Origin: Streptomyces sp. ISL-100
GTDB taxonomy: Bacteria; Actinomycetota; Actinomycetes; Streptomycetales; Streptomycetaceae
Length of the DNA: 64,000 nt
Direction: 5' to 3'
Assembly (NCBI RefSeq): GCF_018614615.1
Contig: NZ_JAGGOK010000007.1
Coordinates: 1 to 64,000, forward strand
The first letter of the stretch is position 1, and each line of letters begins with the position of its first letter. A program made the translations under genes and the position numbers. The notes beneath the pieces were generated by a model. The model did not search any database and was not told the DNA's origin. It was given only the letters and a program-made list of their open reading frames with translations. Shown piece by piece: positions 34,536 through 44,500 of the stretch.

Positions 34536-36383
34536 ATGGACACCACAGTTCCGCGCAGTACCCGGCCCTCCACCCGAATCCGAACGCTGCTTGCCGTCGG
34601 AGCCACCGCCCTGGCCCTGACCGCCGGAGCCGCGACCCCGCTGAATCCCGCACCGCAGGAAGCGCGAGCAGACGGCTCGCGGACACTGACTGTCGCGGTC
34701 TCGCAGAGCGTCGACTCCCTCAGCCCGTTCCTGGCTCAGCGCCTGGTCTCCACCACCGTCCACCGGCTGATCTACGAGAACCTGACGAACTACTCCCCCA
34801 AGGACAACCACGCGATCCCGGGCCTCGCCACCAAGTGGCAGCCGTCCCCCGACAAGCTGACGTGGACGTACACGATCCGTGAGGACTCGAACTGGTCCGA
34901 CGGCAAACAGGCCACCGCCGAGGACGCCGCGTGGACGTTCAACACGATGATGAAGGACGAGGGCGCGGCCACCGCCAACGGCAGCTTCGTCGCCAACTTC
35001 AAGAAGGTCACCGCCCCCAGTCCCACCCGGCTGGTCATCGAGCTGAAGAAGCCGCAGGCCACCATGGCCGCGCTCGACGTGCCGATCCTCCCCAAGCACG
35101 AGTGGGAGAAGGTCGGCGACTTCTCGAAGTTCAACAACGACAAGAAGTTCCCCGTCGTCGGCAACGGTCCGTTCGTCCTCACGGACTACAAGGTCGACCA
35201 GTACGTCAAGTTCAAGCCGAACCAGAAGTTCTGGCGCGGCGCCCCGAAGTTCGACGAGCTGGTCCTGAAGTACTACAAGGACGGTGACGCGGCCGTCGCC
35301 GCGCTCCAGAAGGGCGAGGTGTCCTTCGCGGCCAACCTCACCCCCGCCCAGGCCGCGTCCCTCGCGAAGGCCAAGAACATCAAGGTCAACGACGCCCCGG
35401 GGCGTCGCTTCTACGCGCTCGCCACCAACCCGGGCGCCAGGTCCAAGGACGGCAAGAAGTTCGGTGACGGCCACCCCGCGCTGCTGAACCCGAAGGTGCG
35501 CCAGGCACTCCTCGCCGCCACCGACCGCAAGACCATCATCGACAAGGTGTTCCAGGGCCACGCCGTCGAGGGCGAGGGATACATCCCGCCGCGCTTCTCG
35601 GCGTACCACTGGAAGCCGGCCGAAGGTCAGAAGATCGCGTACGACCCGGCCAAGGCGGCCACGCTCCTCGACGAGGCGGGCTACAAGAAGAACAAAGCAG
35701 GCAAGCGCGTCGGCAAGGACGGCAAGCCGCTGGACTTCCGCATCCTGTGCCACGCCACCGACCCGAACGACAAAGCCATCGGCAAGTACATGCAGGAGTG
35801 GTGGGGCGACCTCGGCATCGGGCTCAAGGTCGACTGCCTCGACAACGTCTCCGACCCCTGGCTGGCCGGCGAGTACGACCTGGCCTTCGACGGCTGGTCC
35901 GTCAACCCCGATCCCGACTTCGTCCTCTCCATTCACACGTGCGCCGCGCTGCCGTCCACGCCCAAGGACACCGGCGCGACGGACAACTTCATCTGCGACA
36001 AGAAGTTCGACGAGCTCTACGCGAAGCAGACCGCGGAGTACGACCAGGCCAAGCGCGCCGATCTCGTCAAGCAGATGCAGTCGCGGCTTTACGACACCGG
36101 GTACATGAATGTCATGGCGTACCCGAACGCGGTCGAGGCGTACCGTACCGACCAGATCAGGGCGATCACGACAATGCCCGAGTCCGGCGGCAATCTGTGG
36201 GGCCAGGACGGCTACTGGAGCTGGTGGTCCGCCGTGCCCGCCGACGTGAACGACACCTCCGAGGAGGGCGGCGCCGCCTCCACCGGTCTCGTCATCGGAA
36301 TCGGCGTGGCCGTCGTCCTCGCCGCGGGACTCGGGGCCTTCGTCGCCATGCGCCGCCGCTCCACCGCGGAAGACCGTGAGTAG
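34536..36383 (+). CDS. ABC transporter substrate-binding protein, peptide type (SBP_bac_5)
   Basis: Start ATG 34536 with AAGG upstream; 615 residues. Signal sequence (LLAVGATALALTAGAATPL) without a lipobox Cys, then the SBP_5 fold: TLTVAVSQSVDSLSPFLAQR, YENLTNY, IREDSNWSDGKQATAEDAAW and later YDPAKAATLLDEAGYK. Unusually it ends with a membrane helix (GLVIGIGVAVVLAAGLGAFV) and a short basic tail, so it appears anchored at the C-terminus rather than by lipid. First gene of a five-gene operon for peptide import; the substrate is not determinable. Confidence 0.9.
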   Translation: MDTTVPRSTRPSTRIRTLLAVGATALALTAGAATPLNPAPQEARADGSRTLTVAVSQSVDSLSPFLAQRLVSTTVHRLIYENLTNYSPKDNHAIPGLATKWQPSPDKLTWTYTIREDSNWSDGKQATAEDAAWTFNTMMKDEGAATANGSFVANFKKVTAPSPTRLVIELKKPQATMAALDVPILPKHEWEKVGDFSKFNNDKKFPVVGNGPFVLTDYKVDQYVKFKPNQKFWRGAPKFDELVLKYYKDGDAAVAALQKGEVSFAANLTPAQAASLAKAKNIKVNDAPGRRFYALATNPGARSKDGKKFGDGHPALLNPKVRQALLAATDRKTIIDKVFQGHAVEGEGYIPPRFSAYHWKPAEGQKIAYDPAKAATLLDEAGYKKNKAGKRVGKDGKPLDFRILCHATDPNDKAIGKYMQEWWGDLGIGLKVDCLDNVSDPWLAGEYDLAFDGWSVNPDPDFVLSIHTCAALPSTPKDTGATDNFICDKKFDELYAKQTAEYDQAKRADLVKQMQSRLYDTGYMNVMAYPNAVEAYRTDQIRAITTMPESGGNLWGQDGYWSWWSAVPADVNDTSEEGGAASTGLVIGIGVAVVLAAGLGAFVAMRRRSTAEDRE

Positions 36384-36386
36384 TCC

Positions 36387-37457
36387 ATGAGCACTGCAAG
36401 CACCGCCCCCCTCGCGGAGGGTGCGGCCGACGGCCCGGTCCCGGTGAAGACCGGGCCGTCCGGCCCCCGCGCCCGCTCCGCCCGGGCCTACCTCCTCTAC
36501 GTCGCCGGAAAGCTGGGCGGCGCGGCCGTCTCGCTCTTCGCCGTCCTCGTCACCAGCTTCTTCCTCTTCCGGATCATCCCCGGCGACCCGGTGCGCACCA
36601 TGACGCACGGCCGCCAGGTGTCCGCCGAGCAGCTCGCGTCGCTTCGCCGGCAGTTCGGCCTGGACCTGCCGGTGTGGCAGCAGTTCACGGACTACTGCGC
36701 CAAGGCGCTGAGCGGCGATCTGGGTACCTCGTACCAGTTCCACGCACCAGTGGGCGAGCTGATCGCGGAGAAGCTGCCCGCGACCCTGCTGCTGACCGGG
36801 GTCGCCGTCGTCATCTACTCGGCGCTCGGCCTGTGGCTCGGCACGCGTTCCGCGTGGCGGCACGGCCGGCTCGGCGACAAGGTCAACACCGGGGTGGCCC
36901 TCACCCTCTGGTCCGTCCCGTCGTTCTGGCTGGGCCTGCTGCTGATCATCACCTTCTCGGTGGGCATCGGCCCGATCCCCGGCATGTTCCCGACCGGCGG
37001 CATGGAGACGGGCGGCGAGACCGGTTTCGCGTACGTCGCCGATGTCGCGCACCACATGGTGCTGCCCGTCGTCACCCTGACCGCGGTGGGGTACGCGCAG
37101 ACGCTGCTGGTCATGCGGGCCTCGCTGCTCGACGAGATGGGCAGCGACTATCTGACGACGGCGCGCGCGAAGGGGCTGCGCGACGACCTCGTACGACGCC
37201 ACCACGCCGTACCGAACGCCCTGCTGCCCACCGTCACCATGGTCTTCATCAACCTCGGTCATGTGGCGGCCGGTTCGATCCTCGTCGAGACGGTCTTCTC
37301 CTGGCCGGGGCTCGGCGGGCTCTTCTACCAGGCGCTGAGTGTGCCCGATCTGCCGCTGGTGCAGGGGCTGTTCGTCGTCTTTGCGGGCGCGATGATCGTG
37401 ATGAACCTCCTCGCCGACCTGCTCTATCCGCTGCTCGATCCCCGGGTGGGCCGATGA
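36387..37457 (+). CDS. Peptide ABC transporter permease, DppB/OppB type
   Basis: A 356-residue permease starting three bases after the binding-protein gene. First helix VSLFAVLVTSFFLFRIIPGD followed by the family motif HGRQVSAEQLASLRRQFGLD and further helices. The EAA loop is recognisable (DYLTTARAKGLRDDLVRRHHAVPNALLP). It ends DLLYPLLDPRVGR, the common OppB terminus. Its stop overlaps the start of the next permease (ATGA). Confidence 0.93.
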   Translation: MSTASTAPLAEGAADGPVPVKTGPSGPRARSARAYLLYVAGKLGGAAVSLFAVLVTSFFLFRIIPGDPVRTMTHGRQVSAEQLASLRRQFGLDLPVWQQFTDYCAKALSGDLGTSYQFHAPVGELIAEKLPATLLLTGVAVVIYSALGLWLGTRSAWRHGRLGDKVNTGVALTLWSVPSFWLGLLLIITFSVGIGPIPGMFPTGGMETGGETGFAYVADVAHHMVLPVVTLTAVGYAQTLLVMRASLLDEMGSDYLTTARAKGLRDDLVRRHHAVPNALLPTVTMVFINLGHVAAGSILVETVFSWPGLGGLFYQALSVPDLPLVQGLFVVFAGAMIVMNLLADLLYPLLDPRVGR

Positions 37458-38371
37458 CTAGTCCTGTGACCGCTGCCCAGACCGCCTCGTCCCTCGCGTG
37501 GGCGCGGCGACGGCACTCCGTGGCCCGGTTCTGGGGTTCGTACCGTACGCACCGGGCCGGCCTCTTCGGACTCGGCGCCCTGGCCGTGATCGCGCTGGTG
37601 GCACTGGCCGCGCCGCTGCTCGTCGGCAGCGACGTACAGAGTGTGACGAGCGCTCCGGGATCGGCGCTGGAGTCGCCGAGCGGTCAATTCCCGCTCGGCA
37701 CCGACCAGTTCGGGCGCTCGCTGCTGGGGCTGCTGATCTGGGGCGCGCGAATCTCCTTGACGGTGGGCCTGATGGCGGCCGCGCTGTCAGTGGCCATCGG
37801 TACGCTCGTGGGCATCCTCGCCGGGCACTTCGGCGGCTGGTTCGCGACCGTGACCATGCGGATCACCGACTGGTTCCTCGTGATGCCGGCGCTGGTGCTC
37901 GCGATCGTGCTCGCCACGGTGATGTCGCGCAGTGTGTGGACGGTGATCCTGGCGATCGGCGTCACGAGCTGGCCGACGACGGCCCGGCTGGTGCGGGCGC
38001 AGACCCTGGCCGTCGAGTCGCGTCCGTACATCGAACGCGCGACGGCGCTCGGCGGCGGCCACGGGCACATCATGAGCCGCCATGTCCTGCCCAACGTCAT
38101 GCCGCTCGTGCTCGCCCAGACGACGCTCGGCATCTCCAACGCCATCCTGACCGAGGCGACGCTCGCCTTCCTCGGCCTCGGCGACCCGGACGTCGTCTCG
38201 TGGGGCGGCATGCTCCAGGACGCGCGGGAAGCGGGCGCGGTCTCGTCCGGCCACTGGTGGTACCTGGCGCCGCCGGGCATCGCCATCGCGCTCGTCGCGC
38301 TGGCGTTCACGCTGTGCGGGCGTGCGGTGGAGTCCGTACTGAACCCGAAGCTGGGGGTGTCCGCCCGATGA
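37454..38371 (+). CDS. Peptide ABC transporter permease, DppC/OppC type
   Basis: From ATG 37454; 305 residues. N-terminal helix after RTHRAGLFGLGALAVIALVA; the motif FPLGTDQFGRSLLGLLIWGA; an EAA loop YIERATALGGGHGHIMSRHV; and the SWGGMLQDAREAG motif near the end. Forms the membrane channel with the DppB-like protein. Overlaps both neighbours by four bases. Confidence 0.93.
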   Translation: MTSPVTAAQTASSLAWARRRHSVARFWGSYRTHRAGLFGLGALAVIALVALAAPLLVGSDVQSVTSAPGSALESPSGQFPLGTDQFGRSLLGLLIWGARISLTVGLMAAALSVAIGTLVGILAGHFGGWFATVTMRITDWFLVMPALVLAIVLATVMSRSVWTVILAIGVTSWPTTARLVRAQTLAVESRPYIERATALGGGHGHIMSRHVLPNVMPLVLAQTTLGISNAILTEATLAFLGLGDPDVVSWGGMLQDAREAGAVSSGHWWYLAPPGIAIALVALAFTLCGRAVESVLNPKLGVSAR

Positions 38372-39351
38372 GTGCGCTGCTTGAGGTGAAAGACCTGCAC
38401 GTCACGTACGGCGCCGGGACGCGGGCCGTACGGGGTGTAGATCTGTCCCTGTCGGCCGGTCAGAAGCTCGGCGTCGCAGGCGAGTCGGGCTGCGGCAAGT
38501 CGACGCTGGCGCTGGCGCTGCTGCGCCTGCTGCCCGCGTCCGCGAGGCTCAGCGGTGAGATCCTGCTCGACGGCGAGGACGTCCTGACGATGAAGTGGGG
38601 GCGGCTGCGGGCCGTACGGTGGGCGGGCGCCTCGATCGTCTTCCAGGGCGCCATGCATTCGCTGAACGCCGTGCACCGCATCGGCGAGCAGATCGCCGAG
38701 CCGGTGCTGCTGCACCAGAAGTCCACTGCGGCGGCCGCGCGGCGGCGGGTCGGCGATCTCCTGGAGCAGGTGGGGCTGCCGGTCTCGCGGGCCGACGCGT
38801 ATCCGCACGAGCTGTCCGGCGGTCAGCGGCAGCGCGTGATGATCGCGATGGCGCTGGCATGCGATCCGCGGCTGATCGTCGCGGACGAGCCGACGACGGC
38901 GCTGGATGTGATGATCCAGGCGCAGATCCTGCGGCTGATCGAGCAGTTGGTCGCGGACAAGGACATCAGTCTGCTGATGATCAGCCACGATTTGTCGGTG
39001 CTGGCCGACACGTGTGACCGGCTCGCGGTGATGTACGCCGGGAGGGTCGTGGAGGAGGGTCCGGCGGACCAGGTGTTCACCGATGCGCGGCATCCGTACG
39101 GCCTGGCCCTGTCGGCGGCGTTCCCGCGCATCGGCGACCCGGCTTCGCGCCGGGCCCCGCGCGGCCTGCCGGGCGACCCGCCGGATCCGTCGGCGCTTCC
39201 GGCCGGCTGTACGTTCCACCCTCGGTGTCCGGTCGCGCTGAACGAGTGCGCCACGGAGGACCAGGTGCTGCTGGAGGCGGGGGTGGGGCGGCGGGCGGCG
39301 TGTGTGCGGGTGGGGGCGGCGGTGCCGGCGCCGGGGCTGCCGCCGGCGTGA
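38368..39351 (+). CDS. Peptide ABC transporter ATP-binding protein, DppD/OppD type
   Basis: A 327-residue ATPase from ATG 38368: Walker A GESGCGKSTLALALLRLLP, Q-loop IVFQGAMHSLN, signature LSGGQRQRVMIAMALA, Walker B LIVADEPTTALD, H-loop ISHDLSVLAD. The C-terminal oligopeptide extension has a Cys cluster (CTFHPRCPVALNEC) typical of the family. The Q-loop has GAMHSLN where many relatives have DPMTSLN. Confidence 0.93.
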   Translation: MSALLEVKDLHVTYGAGTRAVRGVDLSLSAGQKLGVAGESGCGKSTLALALLRLLPASARLSGEILLDGEDVLTMKWGRLRAVRWAGASIVFQGAMHSLNAVHRIGEQIAEPVLLHQKSTAAAARRRVGDLLEQVGLPVSRADAYPHELSGGQRQRVMIAMALACDPRLIVADEPTTALDVMIQAQILRLIEQLVADKDISLLMISHDLSVLADTCDRLAVMYAGRVVEEGPADQVFTDARHPYGLALSAAFPRIGDPASRRAPRGLPGDPPDPSALPAGCTFHPRCPVALNECATEDQVLLEAGVGRRAACVRVGAAVPAPGLPPA

Positions 39352-39391
39352 GCGGGGCGCCCCGACGTGGGGCTCCGCTCCAGACCCCGCT

Positions 39392-39450
39392 CCTCGAACG
39401 CCGGAGGGGCTGGATGGTGCGGCCGAACCCAGCCCGTCCGGCGTTCGAGG
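39392..39450. repeat. Inverted repeat between transporter ATPase genes (interspersed element)
   Basis: Arms of 22 bases (39392-39413 and 39429-39450) pair with one mismatch; the right arm is CCGTCCGGCGTTCGAGG and is followed by ACACGCCCGAA. A matching half-site occurs at about 54872-54900. It interrupts the transporter operon between the third and fifth genes and may attenuate expression of the last ATPase. Such elements are scattered in Streptomyces genomes. Confidence 0.7.
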
Positions 39451-39541
39451 ACACGCCCGAAGGGCGTCCCGGGGGCTGGGGCTTGCCCACACGCACCCCA
39501 CCGCACCCGCATCCACACCCACCACCCCACCGGAGCCAGAC

Positions 39542-40570
39542 ATGACCAGCACCACAACCACCCCCACCACCCCCCTCCTCTCCGCCACCGGACTCCACAT
39601 CGCCTTCCCCGGCCGGCGCGGCGCGGCGACCGCCCGTGCCGTCGACGGGGTCGACCTCGACATCCGCCCGGGCGAGATCGTCGCGCTCGTCGGCGAGTCC
39701 GGCTGCGGCAAGACCACGCTCGCCCGCTCCCTGCTCGGCCTCGTCGCACCCACCTCCGGCCAGGTCACCTTCGCCGGCGCGCCCCTCGGCTACGGCTCGC
39801 GTTCCCTCAAGGCGTACCGCAAGCGCGTCCAGCTCGTGCTCCAGGACCCGAGCGGCTCGCTCAATCCGCGTCACACGGTGTACGACGCCGTGGCGGAAGG
39901 CCTGCGGATCCACGGCTACACCGGCGACGAGCGCGAAGCTGTCGCCGGGGCGCTGTCCCGCGCCGGGCTCAGGCCCCCCGAGCGGTTCTTCCTGCGCTAC
40001 CCGCACGAGCTCTCCGGCGGCCAGCGCCAGCGCGTCGTCATCGCCGGCGCGCTCGTCCTCGAACCCGAACTCATCGTCGCCGACGAGCCTGTGGCGTCAC
40101 TCGACGCGTCCGTACGGGGCGAAATCCTGGCCCTGCTTCTCTCCCTGCGCGACGAACTCGGGCTCTCCGCCCTCGTCGTGACCCACGACCTCGGTCTCGC
40201 CTGGAACATCGCGGACCGCGTGGCGGTGATGTACCTGGGCCGGATCGTCGAGACGGGACCGACCGAGAAGATCCTGACGGCTCCTCAGCATCCATACACA
40301 CGCGCGCTGTTGTCCGTACTTCCGGAGTCGGGCGAGGTCCCGGTCGTCCTCACCGGTGAGCCCCCGGACCCGTCCCGCGTCCCCGGCGGCTGCCGCTTTC
40401 ACGCCCGCTGCCAGGTGCTCGCCTCCGGTGAGGCCGAGCGTACGGGCGTCGCCGCCGACTGCCGTACGACGCTCCTGCCGGTCCTGACCGGCGGCGGCGA
40501 CGCGCAGGTGGCCTGCCACTGGGCGGCGGCCCGGCCCACGGAAGAGGCCGCTACTGGGGCCGCTACTTAA
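39542..40570 (+). CDS. Peptide ABC transporter ATP-binding protein, DppF/OppF type
   Basis: 342 residues from ATG 39542. Walker A GESGCGKTTLARSLLGL, Q-loop VLQDPSGSLNPR, signature LSGGQRQRVVIAGALVL, Walker B LIVADEPVASLD, H-loop VTHDLGLAWN, and the C-terminal CRFHARCQ extension. Separated from the first ATPase gene by 190 bases containing an inverted repeat. Ends convergent with ribF, overlapping its end by four bases. Confidence 0.92.
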   Translation: MTSTTTTPTTPLLSATGLHIAFPGRRGAATARAVDGVDLDIRPGEIVALVGESGCGKTTLARSLLGLVAPTSGQVTFAGAPLGYGSRSLKAYRKRVQLVLQDPSGSLNPRHTVYDAVAEGLRIHGYTGDEREAVAGALSRAGLRPPERFFLRYPHELSGGQRQRVVIAGALVLEPELIVADEPVASLDASVRGEILALLLSLRDELGLSALVVTHDLGLAWNIADRVAVMYLGRIVETGPTEKILTAPQHPYTRALLSVLPESGEVPVVLTGEPPDPSRVPGGCRFHARCQVLASGEAERTGVAADCRTTLLPVLTGGGDAQVACHWAAARPTEEAATGAAT

Positions 40571-41517
40571 GCCTCGTACGCCTCGATGAGCTCGCTCGAA
40601 CGCTTCACGTCGTCCGCGATCGCTTCCAGCAGCGCCTCGATCGAGTCGAACTTCTCCTGGCCGCGTACGTACGCGAGGAAGTCCACGGCGACGTGCAGCC
40701 CGTACAGGTCGAGGCCGACCCGGTCGATGGCGTACGCCTCGACGGTCCGCTCGGTGCCGTTGAACTGCGGGTTCGTGCCGACCGAGATCGCGGCGGGCAT
40801 CTCCTCGCCCTCCACCGTCAGCCAGCCCGCGTACACGCCGTCGGCCGGAATCGCGGTGTGCGGCAGCGTCTCGACGTTCGCCGTCGGGTAGCCGAGCTCA
40901 CGGCCGCGCTGCGCCCCGCGCACCACGATGCCCTCGACGCGGTGCGGCCGGCCCAGGATCTCCGCGGCGCCTTCGACGTCGCCCTCGGCGACCAGGCGCC
41001 GTACCAGCGTCGACGAGAACGGCTCGCCGCCGCCCGCCGCTCCGCGCACGTACAGGTCGACGACCTCGACCTCGTAGTCGTACGTCTGGCCGAGCTCGGC
41101 CAGGTATGCCACATTGCCCGCCGCCCGGTGCCCGAAGCGGAAGTTGGGGCCCTCGATGACCGCTCGCGCGTGCAGCTTGTCGACCAGCACCTTCACGATG
41201 AAGTCGGCCGGCGAGAGTTTCGAGAACTCGGCGGTGAAGGGGAGGATGAGCACCGCGTCCACGCCCAGCTCCGCCATGAGCTCCGCGCGGCGGTGGTGCG
41301 GGGCGAGCAGCGGAGGATGGCTGCCGGGGCGCACGACCTCGCTCGGGTGCGGATCGAACGTAACGACGACCGACGGCACGCCCAGCTCACGGGCGCGCTC
41401 GACCGCGCGGCCGATGATCAGCTGGTGCCCGCGGTGTACGCCGTCGTAGGAGCCGATGGTGACGACGCTGCGTCCCCAGTCCTGGGGGATGTCCTCCAAG
41501 CCACGCCAGCGCTGCAC
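40567..41517 (-). CDS. ribF: Bifunctional riboflavin kinase / FMN adenylyltransferase
   Basis: Start at GTG 41517 (MQRWRGLEDIPQDWGRS) with GAGGGGAG eight bases upstream; 316 residues. Nucleotidyltransferase domain: VVTIGSYDGVHRGHQLIIGR with the HxGH-like site, and FDPHPSEV. C-terminal flavokinase domain: RPHRVEGIVVRGAQRGRELG, YPTAN, GVYAGWLTVEG and FLAYVRGQEKFDSIEALLEA. Converts riboflavin to FMN then FAD in the cytoplasm. Confidence 0.96.
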   Translation of the reverse strand: MQRWRGLEDIPQDWGRSVVTIGSYDGVHRGHQLIIGRAVERARELGVPSVVVTFDPHPSEVVRPGSHPPLLAPHHRRAELMAELGVDAVLILPFTAEFSKLSPADFIVKVLVDKLHARAVIEGPNFRFGHRAAGNVAYLAELGQTYDYEVEVVDLYVRGAAGGGEPFSSTLVRRLVAEGDVEGAAEILGRPHRVEGIVVRGAQRGRELGYPTANVETLPHTAIPADGVYAGWLTVEGEEMPAAISVGTNPQFNGTERTVEAYAIDRVGLDLYGLHVAVDFLAYVRGQEKFDSIEALLEAIADDVKRSSELIEAYEA

Positions 41518-41562
41518 TGTGACCGCTCCCCTCGTCCGAACTCGAACCCGATTACGCATCGA

Positions 41563-44500
41563 TTACGCAGGTCTAAGACTGCCATGCCCACGGGGTGCGG
41601 CTCGCATCGGCATCGCAGTGGCCAGGCTCCCGACGGTCCGGCGGGCGCTCGGCCCGACCACCGCCGCCCACTCGTCCGGCGCGGCGGCCAGCCAGCCGGC
41701 GACGAGGGCCGCGAATCCGGGGACCTCGCGGGCGAGCCCGACCAGCAGCCGGTCGAAGCGGGTGGCGCCCTCGGGCGTACGGACCAGGAGCATCCCGGTG
41801 CGGTGCACGAGATCCCTGGTCCGGGCCTCGCCCCTGCGCCGGGCGCCGGTGCCGGCGGCCAGCAGCACCGCCTCCAGGACCCCGGGATCCCGTACCTGAT
41901 GCTCCCCGTACCCCCCGTACTGCTCCCCCTCCAGCAGTACGTCGAGCAGCTCGGCCCGCAGCGGGCGCGAGGCGCGGCTGCCGGGCGCGGCGAGCACGGG
42001 GGCGAGGGCGCGCCGCAGCGGGCCGGGATGATCCCGCAGCAGGCCCGTGACCAGCGGGAAGAGGACGGCGCGGGCGGCGGGGCCGTGTTCGAGGCGCCGG
42101 TCGACGTACGCGGCGGTGTGCGCGGCGCCGCCCTCCGGGTGGCGGTCGGCGTACGCGCGGACGAGGGCGGCGGCGCGGCGGGCGAGGGCGGGCGTCCTGA
42201 CGTCGGCGAGCACGCGCAGCACTTCACCATCCGCATCTCCCCCTTCCAGACGCGCCTGGAACGCGGCGAGGACGGGCTCGGGGTGGGTGGTGAGCGCGGC
42301 GGCGAGGGTGGCAGCGGGCGGCCGGGAGCCGTCGCCGCCGAACGCCGCCAGGGCCCGGTCCAAGTAGCGCGACCGGGTTTCCGGATCTCGTACGAGCAGC
42401 CCGAGGGCGGGTCCGTGCAGGGTGCTGTCACCTGGCCGGGCGAGCAGCGAGAGCGCGGCGTACCTGAGCAGCTCGCAGTCGGCGCCGGTCGTGACGTGCG
42501 GCGCGGCGGCGAGCCCGTGCAGGGCGGCGGCGACCCGCCGCTCCGGCCGTTCGCCGTCGTGGGCCCAGCGGTCGACGGCCCGGCAGAGCGCGGACGGCTC
42601 GTCCTCGGCGAGGGCGGTGAGCAGTTCGGCGGCGCGGGGGTGCGCGCCGTCGACGAGGGCCTCGGTCAGATCGTCGATGGCGAGCTCACGGCGGGCGTAG
42701 AGCAGCGCCTGGGCGACGCCGGCGACGGTGGGACGTACCGCGGCGTCGTCGGCGGCCGGCAGCGGCCGCTCGTCGTCGAACCACTGGCAGAGCATGGGCT
42801 GGACGGTCCGTGGCGCGGCCTCGAGCCGCCGCGCCACGGCGTCGAGATACCGCCCCTGTGGGGGTACGTGCCCGCTCCCCGGCGCCCCGTCGGCAGGCAG
42901 GAGCCGCCGCAGCAGATCGATGCGCTCCCCCTCCGCGACGGCGACCCGCTCCCAGAACCAGGGCCCGAACTCGCCGAGCCCGCCGAGACTTCGCGGCTCG
43001 CCTCGCCGGACGCACGGCCGGCTGACGCAGTCGGCCAGCGCGCGCAGCACGCCCAGATATCCCCCCGCGCCCCCCACCCGCAGCAACACCTCCCCCAACA
43101 ACCGCCGCCCCCACCACGAAGCCTCCTCGGAGGGGGACGGAAGGTTTTCCAGCGCGCGGACCAAGGCCAGCAGCCTGCGGGACAGCGCGGCCGGCCCGTG
43201 CACACGTTCCACGAGCAGCAGCGCCTCCACCACCGCCCCGATGCGATGCCGAGGCACCGACGACCAGCGCCCCTCCCCGCGCGAGCCCGCCGGCGACGGC
43301 ACCCGCGCATCCACCCCGCGAGGCGCCCCCGCCGGAAGCGGCACACGCACGCACGCTTCACCGGACCCGACCCGCGCCTGACACCCGGCGTGCGAGCTCG
43401 CAGGACGCGGCACGTGCCCGCCCGCCTGACCAGAGCCGGTCTGCGTCTGCCACTCGGCGGGCTCCGAGCCGGTCCGAGACGGCACCTGAGCATGCCGCTC
43501 GCAGTACGTCCCCGGCACAAGCGGCGCTCTCACGCACTCCGCGCAGGTCCCCCCGTGCGAGCCGCACGCCGCACCGGCGCCGGCGTCCGCCTGCCCGTCG
43601 GCGGTCCCTCGCTGCGCACCAGGCGGGGGTGGGATGTGCCCAGCGGGTTCCGGCGTAGGCGTCGGTTCTGGTGGGTGGGGGTCGTGGGCTCGGTGGACCA
43701 AGGCGTGCAGCGCCTCGTCGATGTCCAGGTGCTCGCCCTGGAGCCAGTCCGCCAGCTCCTCGTGGGCGAACCGGTAGCCGCCCCCCGCAGGCACCAGCAG
43801 TCCCTCCGTCAGTACCGCCGACGCCCACCCCGTACGCCAGGGGAAGATCTCCTCGAAGGATTCGCGGTCCAGCTCGCCCTGCCCCGGCCCCAGACACCGC
43901 CGCGCCGCCTCGTGCACCTGCCCCGACACCTTCGCCGCCAGCCGCCGCACTGCCGTGCCGCGCGGCGACGGCCGGGCCGTCGCCGCCAGTCGCACCGCGA
44001 TGCGCAGGCACATCAGGTCCAGGTGCGCGGCGAACACCTCCTCGCGGGTGGGTCGCCCCGGTACATCCCCCGGCAGCGCCTCCCGTACCTCAGCCAGCAG
44101 CCGCAGCGTCAGCGGATGCCGGGCGTCGGAAGGGTCCGCGAGCGCCCCGTCGGGGATGCCGTACCGCTCCCGCGCGCGCAGCGCCTGGGCCTCGGTCAGG
44201 TCCTCGATCCGTACGGCGGAGGGCAGCCCGGGCCACGGCCGGTCAGGCCGGGCAGGCCGCGCCGGCCGGTGCAGGGCGCCCTCCGGGTACAGCGCGCCCG
44301 CCTGCTCCCAGTGCTCGGACCGGCACGCGACGACCATCCGCACCCCCGCCGTCCGCAGCCAACTCGCCGTCGCCGCAGTCCAGTCGGGCAGCCGGTGAGT
44401 CAGTGCGGGCGGCATTTCCTCGGGTCCGTCCAGCAGTACGAGCAGTGGCCGCCCGGCGTCGAGAGCCAGCCGCGCCACCCGCTCCGGCGTCGCGCCTCCC

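Noticed and set aside
34266..37262. A 998-codon - strand frame opposite the peptide transporter genes
   Set aside because: Covers parts of two well-identified + strand genes and the intergenic region; no family features.
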